A stretch of 64,000 nucleotides of DNA from Simmondsia chinensis (taxonomy: Eukaryota; Streptophyta; Magnoliopsida; Caryophyllales; Simmondsiaceae): contig JAGTTD010000001.1 of NCBI GenBank assembly GCA_018398585.1, positions 10,790,501 to 10,854,500 on the forward strand, in the 5' to 3' direction. The position numbers were made by a program, and so were the translations under genes. Positions within the stretch are counted from its first letter, which is position 1; every line of letters starts with the position of its first letter. Positions 10,450-20,020 of the stretch are shown here, in pieces. The notes under the pieces are model-generated. The model saw only the letters and a program-made list of their open reading frames with translations, made no database searches and was not told where the DNA came from.

Positions 10450-12760
10450 TTCATCCCTAGTTAACGTCTCAAAACCCTAACACCGAATACCAATTTTAAC
10501 TACATTTCCATACCGCCAGTACTCGTGCATTCTCGACAACTTCAGCTTGAAACCGGTACCTGCGAGGTGTTTGAGAGATCTGGAAAGAGACTCAACCGTA
10601 CGCCCCTTATTGTCTTTCTTTGAAGCTGTTAAGGATGCAAACATGGCAGAAAAGTGCAATGTGAGGGAAGTTCATGAGGAAGTGACCCACTCTGAGCATC
10701 CTATTGGAAGGGATGGTGGCATAATGGAAGTTGGTGGGAAAGCTGGCCATCTCGAGCAACTCACCGGAGAGAAAATTTCATCAGAGCCCACCCCTCAACT
10801 TCCTCCCGTAGCGAACTGATCAATGGAGGAAGTGGGGCTTGCTTAGGAGTTTCCCGAAGCATTCAATGCTCGACCTCCTATTACCTTTATTTCTCAGACT
10901 GATAGTGAGCAAGGGGTGCTATGCTACGTGTTAGGTATTATTTTCAAGATAATTTCGAAATTTAGGGTCCTAAGGAGGATGAATGCCCGCTTTTTCTGCC
11001 AAGGGGCTTCTTCCCAATTTCCGTAGATGCACTTGACGCGGGTCTACGATTCCTAATTTCACTTTTTGTTTCAAACATTTTGCTTCTATACAGTGTATGC
11101 CCTTGTTAAGTAACGCCAAATTCATATAGGAACATATGCTTCCTGCTAGGCTGTTTTGTTAACGGGTTTCAACCTACCCATATATTGTTTAAAGCTAAGC
11201 AATTCAAGAGTGGCATCTCATTCGAGAGTACAGGTGGGTCCACCTTCATTAAGAGAAACACTTCAAACCTAAAGAACTGAATGAGCAAATTTATTTAGGT
11301 TAAGCTGCCAACTCGCCCCCGATATCCTTCAAGTTGGTGGGTTGTTAATAAGCAGACCCAACCGGAGTTGGAAGGCATGACTAAGTATGAGTGCATGGTG
11401 TATGAGTACTTTACCGAGAACTTTGAGGGAGATATGTTTTTGGCTACATGGGAATTGCTAGAGCAAGAGATAGCGCTTACCAAGGATGGGCTTACCAACA
11501 AACCATACCAAGGTATGTGTCTCGTCAATTTAATGTCGTCTTACTCAATTTTTATCATAGGGGATTCGCTTTTGTTCCTTTTTCAGCGGAGGACTTCAGG
11601 CGTTAGACATAAGAGAGTTTATGTTCATACCTACCAGGAAGAGAGGATAAAGAAGACACCCTACTCCTACTGATCCTCCATTACCGTCATTGAGAAACCA
11701 CCTCGTAGGGTACACCGTTGCTTGGCGAGCCCTAAAGTCTCTTTTCTTGGCGAAGAGACCGCTACTAAAACAGAGGTGGATGAGGCAGGGTGCAGCAATC
11801 CCTCAACTTGAACTACGCAAGCCCCTCATTCTTGAACTCCTGAGAGAGTTCTTATTACAGGGTTCTGAAGTGAGTGAGTAGAGATAAGGGATTCTGCTCC
11901 TCCCATGCCATCTGTTGTTAGGCGTGATCCAGAGCATATGTCCTACCATTTGAGTGAGTTCTTCCCCTCCGGGGACCTAGGAACTGCCATAAATGTTCCC
12001 AGGCAGGAGATGGCGGCATGCCTATCATAGGTAAGAATACTCCCTAGTCTATTACTTTAACTAGTTGGTGTCTAACCTATTTGGGATTATGTCTTGTAGG
12101 GCTTAGGTGTAATCGGATTTTTTTGTGTAGAATTTTCAAACAAATATGTACGTATTCAACATTTAGAAGGTGAGAATGCCTCCCTCTTGGCTTTGCCTAA
12201 GAAGCTTCAAGATTCAGATGAGTGTAAGTCCAAAGCACTTGAGGAACTAAGGAGTAAAGTTGGCAAGCTTAGAGTCGAGGAGCAAACTTGAAGAATATCT
12301 GGCAAGCTTGCCAGCCCGGTTGGCGGCTGCATGTGAAGAAGCAATTGAAGACTTCCGTGCTAACTCAGATTTCTGCAAGATAAAGTCTCAAGTGTAGTAG
12401 GCGGGTAAGAGAAGGTGCTATCCAAATTCGAGGATAAAGTTAGGAGTCTAGCTCATCAATTTGATCCGACCCTACTTTGAAGTGCTACTGAGGAAGTCAT
12501 CAAAGAATTCAAGAATGAAGGGGAGCAGGAAACAAATTAACCAAGTGACAATTAGGATCGAGGCCTCGTCTTTAATTGAGTGCTTAGACTATTTTTATGA
12601 TCAACAACTAGGATTTATACTTCGTCTTGCTTCTACTTGTGAGACGAATGAAGTGTACGCCAACCAATTCTTTTTTGTAAGAAACACTTATCTTGAAATG
12701 GAATTTTCTGCACTTGCATGCAATGGTAAGTGTAACCAAATTATATAGAAATTCGGGGAG
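10450..12760 (+). pseudogene. Degenerate Transposase_28-like ('putative gypsy type') gene, antisense to gag
   Basis: The plus strand holds a broken reading of a large plant transposon-associated family. The best part, 10967-11196, reads GPKEDECPLFLPRG, GFFPISVDALDAGLRF, one stop, then VTPNSYRNICFLLGCF. The GF.P[IV]....L.AGLRFP and [ILV].PN[AS]+R pattern is the hallmark of this family. Further on come FEGDMFLATWELLEQE (11419-11466) and a Leu/Glu/Lys-rich coiled-coil-like stretch (12150-12290), as in the C-terminal half of relatives. Introns are likely (GT at about 11513, AG before 11587) but exons cannot be fixed. The region from 10380 with CT-rich sequence and 'CAAAACCCTAA' looks like a 5' UTR. 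The biochemical role of this family is not known. Confidence 0.6.
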
Positions 12761-12929
12761 CTCTTCATGCTGTGTGGGAGGATAATATCAGAAAGCATTC
12801 TTGACGTATCATGCCCAGAAGAGTCTTGCCTTGAAAACGACTCCGTTGCCATGAAAAAACACCCTTGTGAGGAGTATTTTGGCTTGCGTGTGATCATGCA
12901 AGAAATAAAAAGAATTGGGTAGCGTCAAA

Positions 12930-13710
12930 CAAATTAACAAATAGCAAGTAGTGTAAATCAATGGTGAGTAGCGAATAGCGTTTGTGAGTAGCGTTCACCA
13001 ATCCTGTCAAAGAATAGTGAGTAGCATAAGCCAATGACGTCAACAAGTAGTGAGTAGTGCTCGTGAATAGCATAAGCCAATAACCTGAACAAGTAGTGAG
13101 TAGCATTTTTGAGTAGCATAAGCCAATAATGTCAACAAGTAGTGAGCATTGTTTGTGAGTAGCGCAAGCTAATAACGTCAACAAGTAGTGAGTAGTGTTT
13201 GTGAGTAGCGTCAGCCAATAACATCAACAAGTAGTGAGTAGCATTTCTGAGTAGCGCATACGAATCATGTCAACGGATAGTGAGTAGCGTAAGCTAATAA
13301 CGTCAACAATTAGTGAGTAGCATTTGTGAGTAGCATCAATGAGTAGCGCATACCAATCACGTCAACGAATAATAAGTAGCATTTTTGAGTAGTGTAAGTC
13401 AACAACGTCAACAAGCAGTGAGTAGCGTTTGTGAGTAGCATAAATGAGTAGCGCATACCAATCACGTCAACGAATAGTCAGTGGCGTTTGTGAGTAATAG
13501 CGTTTGTGAGTAGCGTCAATGAGTAGCGCATACCATTCATGTCAACGAATGGTGAGTAGCGTAATCCAATAACGTCAACAAGTAGTGAGCAGCATTTATG
13601 AGTAGCGTCAATGAGTGGCACATACCAATCACGTCAACGAATAGTGAGTGCCGTTGTGAGTAGTGTAAGCCAATAACGTCAACAAATAGTGAGTAGCAGT
13701 CCGACCATGA
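12930..13710. repeat. 46-bp minisatellite array
   Basis: About 15 imperfect units combine AAGTAGTGAGTAGCG, TTTGTGAGTAGCG and TAAGCCAATAACGTCAAC (15+13+18 bases). Some units lose or double a subunit. The array lies inside the gag-only Gypsy element. Minus-strand frames remain open through parts of it because the unit has few stops; these are not genes. Confidence 0.85.
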
Positions 13711-14040
13711 AACTATACATTTACAATGTACATGCATCCACACCCTTAGTAAAAAAGAAAAACAACTCTGATTTATAAGATACTGACAGGCCATCCTTGA
13801 GTACAGAGCACCGAGCTAAAGTCAATCATGGAAGGTGTTAGTCCTAAACTGGATCTGACATGACAGCCCCCGGCAGAACTTGAGGGCAGCAGCCCCCAGC
13901 CAGGTTGGTTGGTGGCAGCCCCCCCCCCCCCCCCCCCCCTCTCCCCCCGGGCCCAGCTTGAAGGTGGCAACCCCCTGTCGGGCTTGGCAGCCTCCTTCCA
14001 AATGGGTTGGCGTCGTTCCGTGTTGGTCTAACCTAGCAAA
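13711..14040. other. Non-coding link with a long C-run
   Basis: The link between minisatellite and gag holds a run of about 21 C (13919-13939) in G/C-rich sequence with repeated GGCAGCCCCC. No protein similarity recognised. Confidence 0.6.
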
Positions 14041-14954
14041 CTACCGAAAGTATTTGTTTGCAATGGTTGCATGGTTTTGGCCCCCTGTCTTTCTTTGCGT
14101 ATTTGACATGATATCCTTAGCTGAAATATAGTTATTCGCTCTTTTCCATAGTACCTCTATGGTCTCAGGTGGTATCTTGACTAGATAAAAATTAAGTTTA
14201 GGGTGGTGTAATCTTTTTATGAAGAAATTTACGGCTGTGTCATCCACCAGGCCATATACACCAACCATTTCGTGGGTAAATCTTCCTACAAAACTCCTTA
14301 ACAATTTGGATTCCTACTGACGTAGTAACACGAGTAGTGTCGCGGTCGTTTTTTGCCTGTTGTTGCCAAGGAAGTGATGTACGAAATATTCTGAGAGCTC
14401 CTTAGCCATCTACAGGTTCACCGGGAAGAGAGGCAAACCACGCCAAGGCCGCCCGTTTAAGTGTCGCCAAGAAGCATTTACACCAAACCTCTTCAGTTAC
14501 TTCTTATATGTGCATCTATGAGACGAATCCAGCCAAGTGGTCTTCGGGGTCCTAAGCCCCACCGAATGGCGCAACATCTAGTATCTTACCTTTCCTATTG
14601 GAAAATGTAGAACTCGCCTGGTGAAAGGCGAGTGCATTACCGGGGAGTCACGCATCCCCCTTTTGTCTCTCCATTCTTTTGATTGGGATTTTAACTCCCC
14701 ACTCTTCTGCCTTCTTTTGTGATTCTGCAAGTTTGATGCAGATCCCTCATCTTTGGTGCTTTCTGGAACGGATCCTTGATCCTGGCGGGTATTTTGATTG
14801 TTAGAGTGATGGATCCTTCTAATATGGGTAGGGAGTGCAAGGGTTCACCAAGTGTGAGTGGGACTAACTCGCTGCCATTGAGGCGTTTGTGATGGAGATC
14901 TGATGTAGTTGGTCCTTCACTGATGTATTTTTCCTTTCCCATAGACAGCACCAC
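14041..14954 (-). pseudogene. Ty3/Gypsy gag
   Basis: Gag would form the virus-like particle around the element's RNA. From the right, the minus strand opens MVLSMGKEKYISEG (14954) right after the PBS. The conserved core follows at about 14580-14300: PFGGA*DPEDHLAGF, then TLKRAALAWFASLPGEP, matching the PF.G..DPE.HL and FP.TLKG.A..WF.LP pattern. The last part (14304-14041) holds FTHEMVGVYGLVDDTA and KIPPETIEVLWKRANNYI, the end of the capsid domain. At least three stops and frameshifts are present. No zinc knuckle is seen downstream, so the deletion that removed pol probably begins there. Confidence 0.8.
14933..14954 (-). other. PBS-like sequence of the gag-only Gypsy
   Basis: Directly after the LTR end, minus strand, comes GTGGTGCTGTCTATGGGAA. 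Gypsy elements often carry TGGCGCCGTCTGTGGGA here. The two C-to-T differences are at CpG sites, as expected from methylated-cytosine decay. The overlap with the putative gag start is as in relatives. Confidence 0.6.
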
Positions 14955-14955
14955 T

Positions 14956-15463
14956 TGTTTCTGGATAAATTGAGCAGTTTTTTTTAAGGAAGAGCCGGAC
15001 TCAAGCTCTCATTTAGGGGAAAGAAAGAAGAACAAACTTCTAACAGTGATTTCCCAATGCCCTTGTCTGACCATCTCCCTCTCTATTTATAGTTGAAGGG
15101 GGGTTTGTTTAGTATAGTTGACAAAGGTGTGTGGCGGGTGTTGATTGGTTAATTAGGTGGTGGCTTTCCCTTGCAGGGGAAGCAAGGTATGTTGGGAGGC
15201 CTGTGTACGTGAGTAAGGTAGGTGGGGAGGTATGCCTTAAGGCAGGCGATGGCATTGGCGGAGTAGAGTGTCGTGACCAAACTGGAGTAACCGGAAGGGT
15301 CGTGCCATCAATAGAAGTTTATGCTGCTAAGGTTTTGCCTGCGAGTCCATTGCTGGGTTTCCCACCAAGGGCTTACCTACTACCCTTTAAGCGGATATAC
15401 CACCAAGGGTCCCCCCTCCATTCCATATCCGGGAAGTAGTCTGGTCAACTTATTTCCTCAACA
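14956..15463 (-). mobile_element. 5' LTR of the gag-only Gypsy element
   Basis: This 508-bp LTR is the partner of 9598-10088. A minus-strand TATA box lies at 15083-15092. Its outer end CTCAACA adjoins CATAC. The last bases of this LTR are contained in the TSD of the RTE insertion at 15473. Confidence 0.87.
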
Positions 15464-15472
15464 CATACGATA

Positions 15473-16043
15473 CAATAACAACAGTCCCGGTGCCTCGAGG
15501 CTCCCGCAGAAAGCAGGGTCTGGGGGGGGTGATGTACGCAGCCTTACCCCGTCCGGCTGGAAAGGAGACTGTTTCCTGAGACCCCCAACCTGAAGTAGTT
15601 CGGTGCTTGCAGATACACCACCAATCGGTTACCAAAGTATTCTGAGGAAGAAGGAGAAGAAGAAGAAGAAGAAGAAGAAGAAGAAGAAGAAGCATGGTCA
15701 AAGACTAAACTAGCCTATAAGTGCTACCCTTGAGGTTATGCCTGCCTAAGGATCTTAAACTACCAGCCACTTCCCACACTACTCTACCCTGCCACCTCTG
15801 CTACCTTTATGCTAGCCCTCCAACGTGCCCTATCTAAGGCCATCTCCCCTCTTAGATTTAGGTGAGTTAGGTCTTGACGAATCGTTTTCCGTCAAGTTTT
15901 CTTTGGTCTGCTCCTCCCTCTTCTGCCTATCGCCATGTGAAGCTGTTCACACCTCCTGACTAGGCCTGTAGTCGATCTTCTGCTAACATGTCCAAACCAT
16001 CTTAGGTGGTGCTCCCTCAATTTATCCTCGATCGAGGCTACCC
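15473..16043 (-). mobile_element. 5'-truncated RTE-clade LINE
   Basis: This 571-bp insert is bounded by exact 17-bp TSDs, CCTCAACACATACGATA (15456-15472, 16044-16060). On the minus strand it begins in the C-terminal coding sequence of an RTE polyprotein, then a 3' UTR with a (GAA)n tract (15652-15692) and the common RTE end containing GGTAAGGCTGCGTACATC and a (TTG)-type tail. It was inserted after the Gypsy element, because its TSD includes that element's LTR end. Confidence 0.85.
15784..16043 (-). pseudogene. C-terminus of an RTE LINE reverse-transcriptase polyprotein
   Basis: The frame reads [20 protein letters not shown], then [11 protein letters not shown], a stop where relatives have Trp, then KTIRQDLTHLNLRGEMALDR and ARWRASIKVA before the terminal stop at 15784. 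The LR..RLRWFGHV...RRG.GRPK.TW motif is diagnostic of plant RTE-type ORFs, downstream of the RT domain. Only the last 85 or so codons were retrotransposed. It is non-functional. Confidence 0.85.
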
Positions 16044-16060
16044 CCTCAACACATACGATA

Positions 16061-16495
16061 ACAAATTATTTTATTTAAAAAAGCTAAATTAATATTATTT
16101 TTATTATGATATTGCTTTTAAGTATGTAACCAATATTTTTTGTACCATTTCTGTTTCTAATTTTTTATTCTTGAAAAGCTAAAACTGTATTTTAGAAATA
16201 ATTTCTTTGGGCTTTAGATTTTTGTTCTCTTTTTTATTTCTTAGTTTAAATACAAAAATAGAAACCTCAAAACAAGAAAAATCGATCTGAAAACCTGATT
16301 AAAAATAGAAAAGAATATAAACAAGCACATGATATCATTTGTTGTTTGTTGTTTTTAGTTTCTTACAACTATAACTTGTTTTAGAAACCTCTTTTTGTTA
16401 CTTTGAATTCTTATTTTCTTTCTATTTTCTTATTTGATTTAAAAACAAAAATTACACACCAAAAATAATAAAAATATATTATTAATATATTATTT
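16061..16495. other. AT-rich stretch, nothing recognised
   Basis: Long T- and A-rich runs; no domain or repeat border identified before the MITE. Confidence 0.55.
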
Positions 16496-16498
16496 TTA

Positions 16499-16909
16499 GG
16501 CCTTATTGTTTGTCATATGAATTGAATTTCTACGGAAATTTATATTTCTCAGGAATATAATTCTTGTAGCGGCATCCCAAGAAGTGCCTAGTAGATATTT
16601 GGTTGCCGGGATAAGGTATAGAAATTTTGCTTAAGGAGACTAGTTAAAAATGAAAGAATTAAAATTTCCCTGGGGTGCTAGGTAAGTAAGTTTCTGGGTT
16701 TTGTATAAATTAAAAATTGTTAAATAAATTTCGTTTTTTACATTTTGCCAACTTCTTGCCTATCAAATAAGAGTTCAAACTTAATTTTTATAGATTTCTA
16801 ATTTTTGCTTCTATTTTCTGTATTTTATCGAATTCTTACCAACCAAATAAAAAATTAAATTCTTAATTCTCATAAATTTCTACTTTCTATTGGCCAACAA
16901 AATAAAGCC
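16499..16909. mobile_element. Tourist-like (PIF/Harbinger) MITE
   Basis: The 411-bp element starts GGCCTTATTGTTTGTC and its other end, reversed, reads GGCTTTATTTTGTTGGCC. It is flanked by TTA on both sides (16496-16498, 16910-16912), the PIF/Harbinger target. It has no coding capacity. It ends about 250 bp upstream of the start codon at 17157 and so could affect that promoter. Confidence 0.65.
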
Positions 16910-17008
16910 TTAATATGTCAAATATTAAGAATTCATCAAATATTCACCCTTGCCCTCCAAAATCCGTGTGCCTGGCTTAGCGTGCACAGCCAGAGTCTAA
17001 CCCATTAC

Positions 17009-17016
17009 GCCACGTC
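17009..17016. promoter_or_regulatory. ABRE / G-box-like ACGT element
   Basis: The plus strand reads GCCACGTC, the complement GACGTGGC, a textbook ABRE core (ACGTGGC) bound by bZIP factors in plants. It lies 17 bp before the TATA box and 148 bp before the start codon of the gene at 17157. Abscisic-acid or stress control is an inference from this one site. Confidence 0.45.
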
Positions 17017-17032
17017 ACCAATCCTTCCCCTC

Positions 17033-17040
17033 TTATATAC
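17033..17040 (+). promoter_or_regulatory. TATA box of the 17157 gene
   Basis: TTATATAC lies 117 bp before the start codon. A start of transcription near 17065 would give a 5' UTR of about 90 bases, A/C/T-rich with CTCATCTTCAACCCTAATTA, as usual in plants. Confidence 0.6.
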
Positions 17041-17156
17041 CAACCCCCATTCCCCCCCCTTTTGCACCATTTAAAGTCAAGACTAGCCATTTATTTCATT
17101 TTCTCAACAAAATTTTCTCATCTTCAACCCTAATTAAGCCAATCCCATACACAAAT

Positions 17157-17462
17157 ATGGAAGGGCTGATCCCTTACCTCTACAGGGTTATAGTCCATTA
17201 CAAAGGCAACGAGCCGGGTCCAATTGGGTCTTGGCTCAATGAGTCATCCTCACCATCCTACATGAAGCTCTCGAGCGGTGAGTCAGGTCGGTTCACCCAA
17301 GCTGATACTAAAGCTATCGAGTCAGATCTTGGGTCTTCATCATCATTAGCCATGAAGAGCAAGATCTTTGTATCTACTGTTGGAGCTCAGTCTCCTGATA
17401 TTAAACAGCCGAATATTCGACGAGTGGATAATAATGATCCCCGAATACTGATGATGCATTAA
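17157..17462 (+). CDS. Small plant-specific protein of unknown function
   Basis: A 101-residue, intronless frame. The N-terminus MEGLIPYLYRVIVHYKGNEP is followed by GPIGSWLNES and PSYMKLSSGESGRF. From memory this resembles small uncharacterised angiosperm proteins with the pattern MEGLIP[FY].Y+AI..Y, then ES.S.SYM+LP..SGRF; I cannot name a member. The second half is Ser-rich and polar with no membrane segment, signal peptide or catalytic motif. Length fits the family as I recall it. A TATA box and an ACGT element lie at sensible distances upstream, the codon pattern is regular and there are no interruptions, unlike every other frame here. I take it as the one functional host gene; its role is unknown. 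Confidence 0.8.
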   Translation: MEGLIPYLYRVIVHYKGNEPGPIGSWLNESSSPSYMKLSSGESGRFTQADTKAIESDLGSSSSLAMKSKIFVSTVGAQSPDIKQPNIRRVDNNDPRILMMH

Positions 17463-18260
17463 GCCCAATAAGGGAAATACAACTTGCTATAAGTGGGCTA
17501 GTTGTTTTGTGCGTGGTGACTATCCTTTATGTGTTACAGGGTGTTGTTAGTGTTAAAGTAATTATTTAATATCAAGGCAATATATTACAGTTATTGGAAT
17601 TATTGTCTTGATATTCGTAAAAAAATTTACTTCGACAATAACAAAGTCCTATGTTATGCACTTGTCACATAGTTTGTCGACATGAACGTATGGGAAAAGC
17701 CAAAGGGCAACCATACGTCTGTGTATTGTGATGTTATATGCGGTGTGAAATGTCCCAAAGGAATATTTCACCATACATATATGTTTTACTGTTTTAATCT
17801 GCATGAATGTAAATGTAAATATGTATAATTCTGAAGTATATAAGGTCGAACAGGCCATAGTACTATATTTTATCATTATCAAGGTAACGTAGTTCTATTA
17901 TTTTAAAAGAAAAAGAATGCAAAGCTATGGTTGTTCATCTTTTTATCTTTATTTATTTCATTAACGCCAGTCTAGATAAATTAGTAGGGTTGTTGCTTTG
18001 GTGAAAGCCTAAGTATTGAGTTGTCTTTTTTATCTATTTCTTTTTTTTTTTTTTTAATTATAAGTTTAAGTTGCAAGCTAAAGAAACGACATCAGTTATG
18101 AATACTAAACCATTCTACTGACTAGCTAAAGATAATATAACTGTCATTATATTAGATTAGGTATAACTAACTATGGATAAATAATTGCCACCGATGTAAT
18201 TGTGTACAAATATTGATGTTTATCCCTAGTTGTCAAAGATTTGATTATGTTAAATGTATT
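17463..18260. other. 3' flank of the 17157 gene; nothing else recognised
   Basis: The first few hundred bases are presumably 3' UTR. No clear AATAAA signal was picked out. The rest is AT-rich with no recognisable feature. Confidence 0.5.
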
Positions 18261-18571
18261 AAATTCAAAGTAATTTTTCAAAATAGCATATTTTGATATT
18301 TTTAATCCTAAAATACCACACAAAAATTCAAAATTATTAAAATAGTACGTGAAAATTGAAAATAACCAAAATAACACACCCAGTCAACATGTTATACGGC
18401 AAATTGCCACCTTAGTAAGAACATTTAGTCATTTTATGTTTTTTAAATTAAAAAAAATAAGAAAAATTAGGTTTTTTCTTTTTTTTTTTTTAAACCTTGT
18501 AATAACCATTCACCAAAATGTAAAAAAATAAATAAATAAATATTTCCTAAATTTTTTGTATGACATAAACT

Positions 18572-18629
<58 letters not shown>

Positions 18630-19000
18630 TGACAAAAAAAATAATAATAGTAAACAAAGTTTTTACAATAAATTTTTAAAATTTTGATATACCAAATAAT
18701 AGTATATATATATAAAACAAAATACAAAAAATCAAGGCAGCACTTAGGTTTTTATTTTTTATATTTTCATGAAATGTTGTTGCAGTCGAAAAAAAAAACT
18801 AATTTTTTTTTTTTAAAAAATATAAAATAACCAAAATGTCCTTACTTAAGTGGCAACTTGCCACATGGCATGCTGACTGAGCGTGCTATTTTGGTAACCT
18901 TTAATTTTTGAGTACTATTTTGATAATTATAAATTTTTAAATACTATTTTGAGCATAAAAATATTAAAATATATTATTTTGAAAAATCACCCTTAAATTT
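18261..19000. mobile_element. Element with about 180-bp terminal inverted repeats (Mutator-like)
   Basis: The left arm, 18261-18445, and the right arm reversed, 19000-18820, match over their length: both read (G/A)T.ATTTTTCAAAATA, later AAAATAGTA, CCAAAATA.CAC.C.CAGTCA, GGCAA.TTGCCAC and AAG.ACATTT. Long inverted arms without coding sequence suggest a non-autonomous Mutator-like or foldback element. The 370-bp centre holds T-runs and an (AAT)n microsatellite. I could not fix a 9-bp TSD. Confidence 0.75.
18573..18627. repeat. (AAT)n microsatellite
   Basis: About 18 perfect AAT/TAA units inside the inverted-repeat element. Confidence 0.95.
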
Positions 19001-19243
19001 ATGTGCCAAATGACAATGTGAATCATTCATTGTAAAACATACTAATAGATTATCTTTAATTAACAGCTAATGACTTTTAGTGTCCAAAAAATATAATAGC
19101 TAATGACATTTTCATACGTGTATTTGTTATATAATTGGGCTTTTTATTTTTGCTTTTATATAATTGAGATGATAAAATCCTCACAGAAGCAAATTGGGCA
19201 TATTTTGTTTGGTATGCATAGAATTGATGCACTTGATTAGATT

Positions 19244-19383
19244 TATTTTTTCCGTTAATTAGCGATAGAGTCGTTGAACACAGCAGACAACTCGACCAAG
19301 CGAGCCCTGAGTCAACCCGAAAAAGAGCAGGGACCAAAACAACAAAACCAAATAAACAGGAAGACAAGTAAAAACAGGCAAAA
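19244..19383 (-). mobile_element. 5'-truncated L1 LINE 3' tail
   Basis: A 140-bp insert is flanked by exact 14-bp TSDs, CACTTGATTAGATT (19230-19243, 19384-19397). On the minus strand it ends TCTATCGCTAATTAACGGAA plus an A-rich tail, the L1 end form of this window. A similar, longer copy of the same subfamily lies at 50985-51144. Confidence 0.85.
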
Positions 19384-19397
19384 CACTTGATTAGATT

Positions 19398-20020
19398 GTT
19401 TGGGTTTTGAATTAATTGATTGGATAAGAGTCGCATAATTTAACAAAAGTCTGTTTCTATTACGTTAGAGACTAGACCAACCCATGATTATGTGTGATGC
19501 TTACCCAGTTGGGATGTATGGTCCGGTGATAGTAGCCGGAATATTTGTCTATATAACAGGTCATTCCCTCAATACAATGATGATTTTAATCATTTTCTCT
19601 TTATCATCCAAGGGAAGTTCTAGAGAATTTTCCCTTCATTCCTATTTTCTTTATTCTCTTGATGGTTGATTATTATTATGGGTGAGAGGAATTGCATCTG
19701 AAATTAAATTGTCGGTGATATATGGTATACCGACAATCATGTATGTAAATGGTTGGTTCTGAATTGCTTATACTTGATTTAATTTGTTGTTATAATCTCT
19801 ATTATGATTAAGGATTAATGTTTACATGGATTCCATAACTCCATTTGCCAAGTCAAAATTCCTACTTCAAAATGAGTAGAAAATGACCCTGTAACTAAAA
19901 ATTAAATTGGTGACGTTAGCTATTGAAACACAATAGAAACAAGTGAAAACCAAGTTTTTATTTATTTATTTTTATTTTTTTTATTCACTAGTGAAAACCA
20001 AGTTCAAAAAGAGTATCATG
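19398..20020. other. Intergenic stretch, nothing recognised
   Basis: Short open frames only (e.g. 19484-19669), without similarity I recognise. Confidence 0.55.

Larger units (their letters stand above)
9598..15463 (-). mobile_element. Non-autonomous Ty3/Gypsy element (gag only) with antisense gene
   Basis: Two direct LTRs (9598-10088 and 14956-15463) start TGTTTC and end CTCAACA or its mutated form CTCAATA, and are flanked by CATAT (9593-9597) and CATAC (15464-15468), a near-perfect 5-bp TSD. Transcription runs on the minus strand. Inside the right LTR come a PBS-like TGGTGCTGTC and gag (14954-14041); inside the left LTR is a G-rich PPT (about 10099-10091). No protease, reverse transcriptase or integrase is seen. 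Between gag and PPT lie a 46-bp minisatellite and a plus-strand gene of the Transposase_28 type. Such extra features recall the Tat lineage, but lineage is inferred. Confidence 0.85.

Noticed and set aside
12930..13710. Regular repeats resembling a CRISPR array
   Set aside because: Units are imperfect and contiguous with no unique spacers, lie in a plant retrotransposon and are an ordinary minisatellite.
13537..13794. Minus-strand frames through the minisatellite
   Set aside because: Stop-poor repeat units give open frames by chance; no conserved protein.
16955..17015. Possible tRNA or SINE fragment upstream of the host gene
   Set aside because: A short hairpin (CTGGCT/AGCCAG) and a weak A-box-like GGCGTAATGGG exist, but no B box or T-arm; too weak to call.
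19077..19436. 119-codon minus-strand frame
   Set aside because: It runs across the LINE insertion at 19244-19383 and both TSDs, so it cannot be an old gene.
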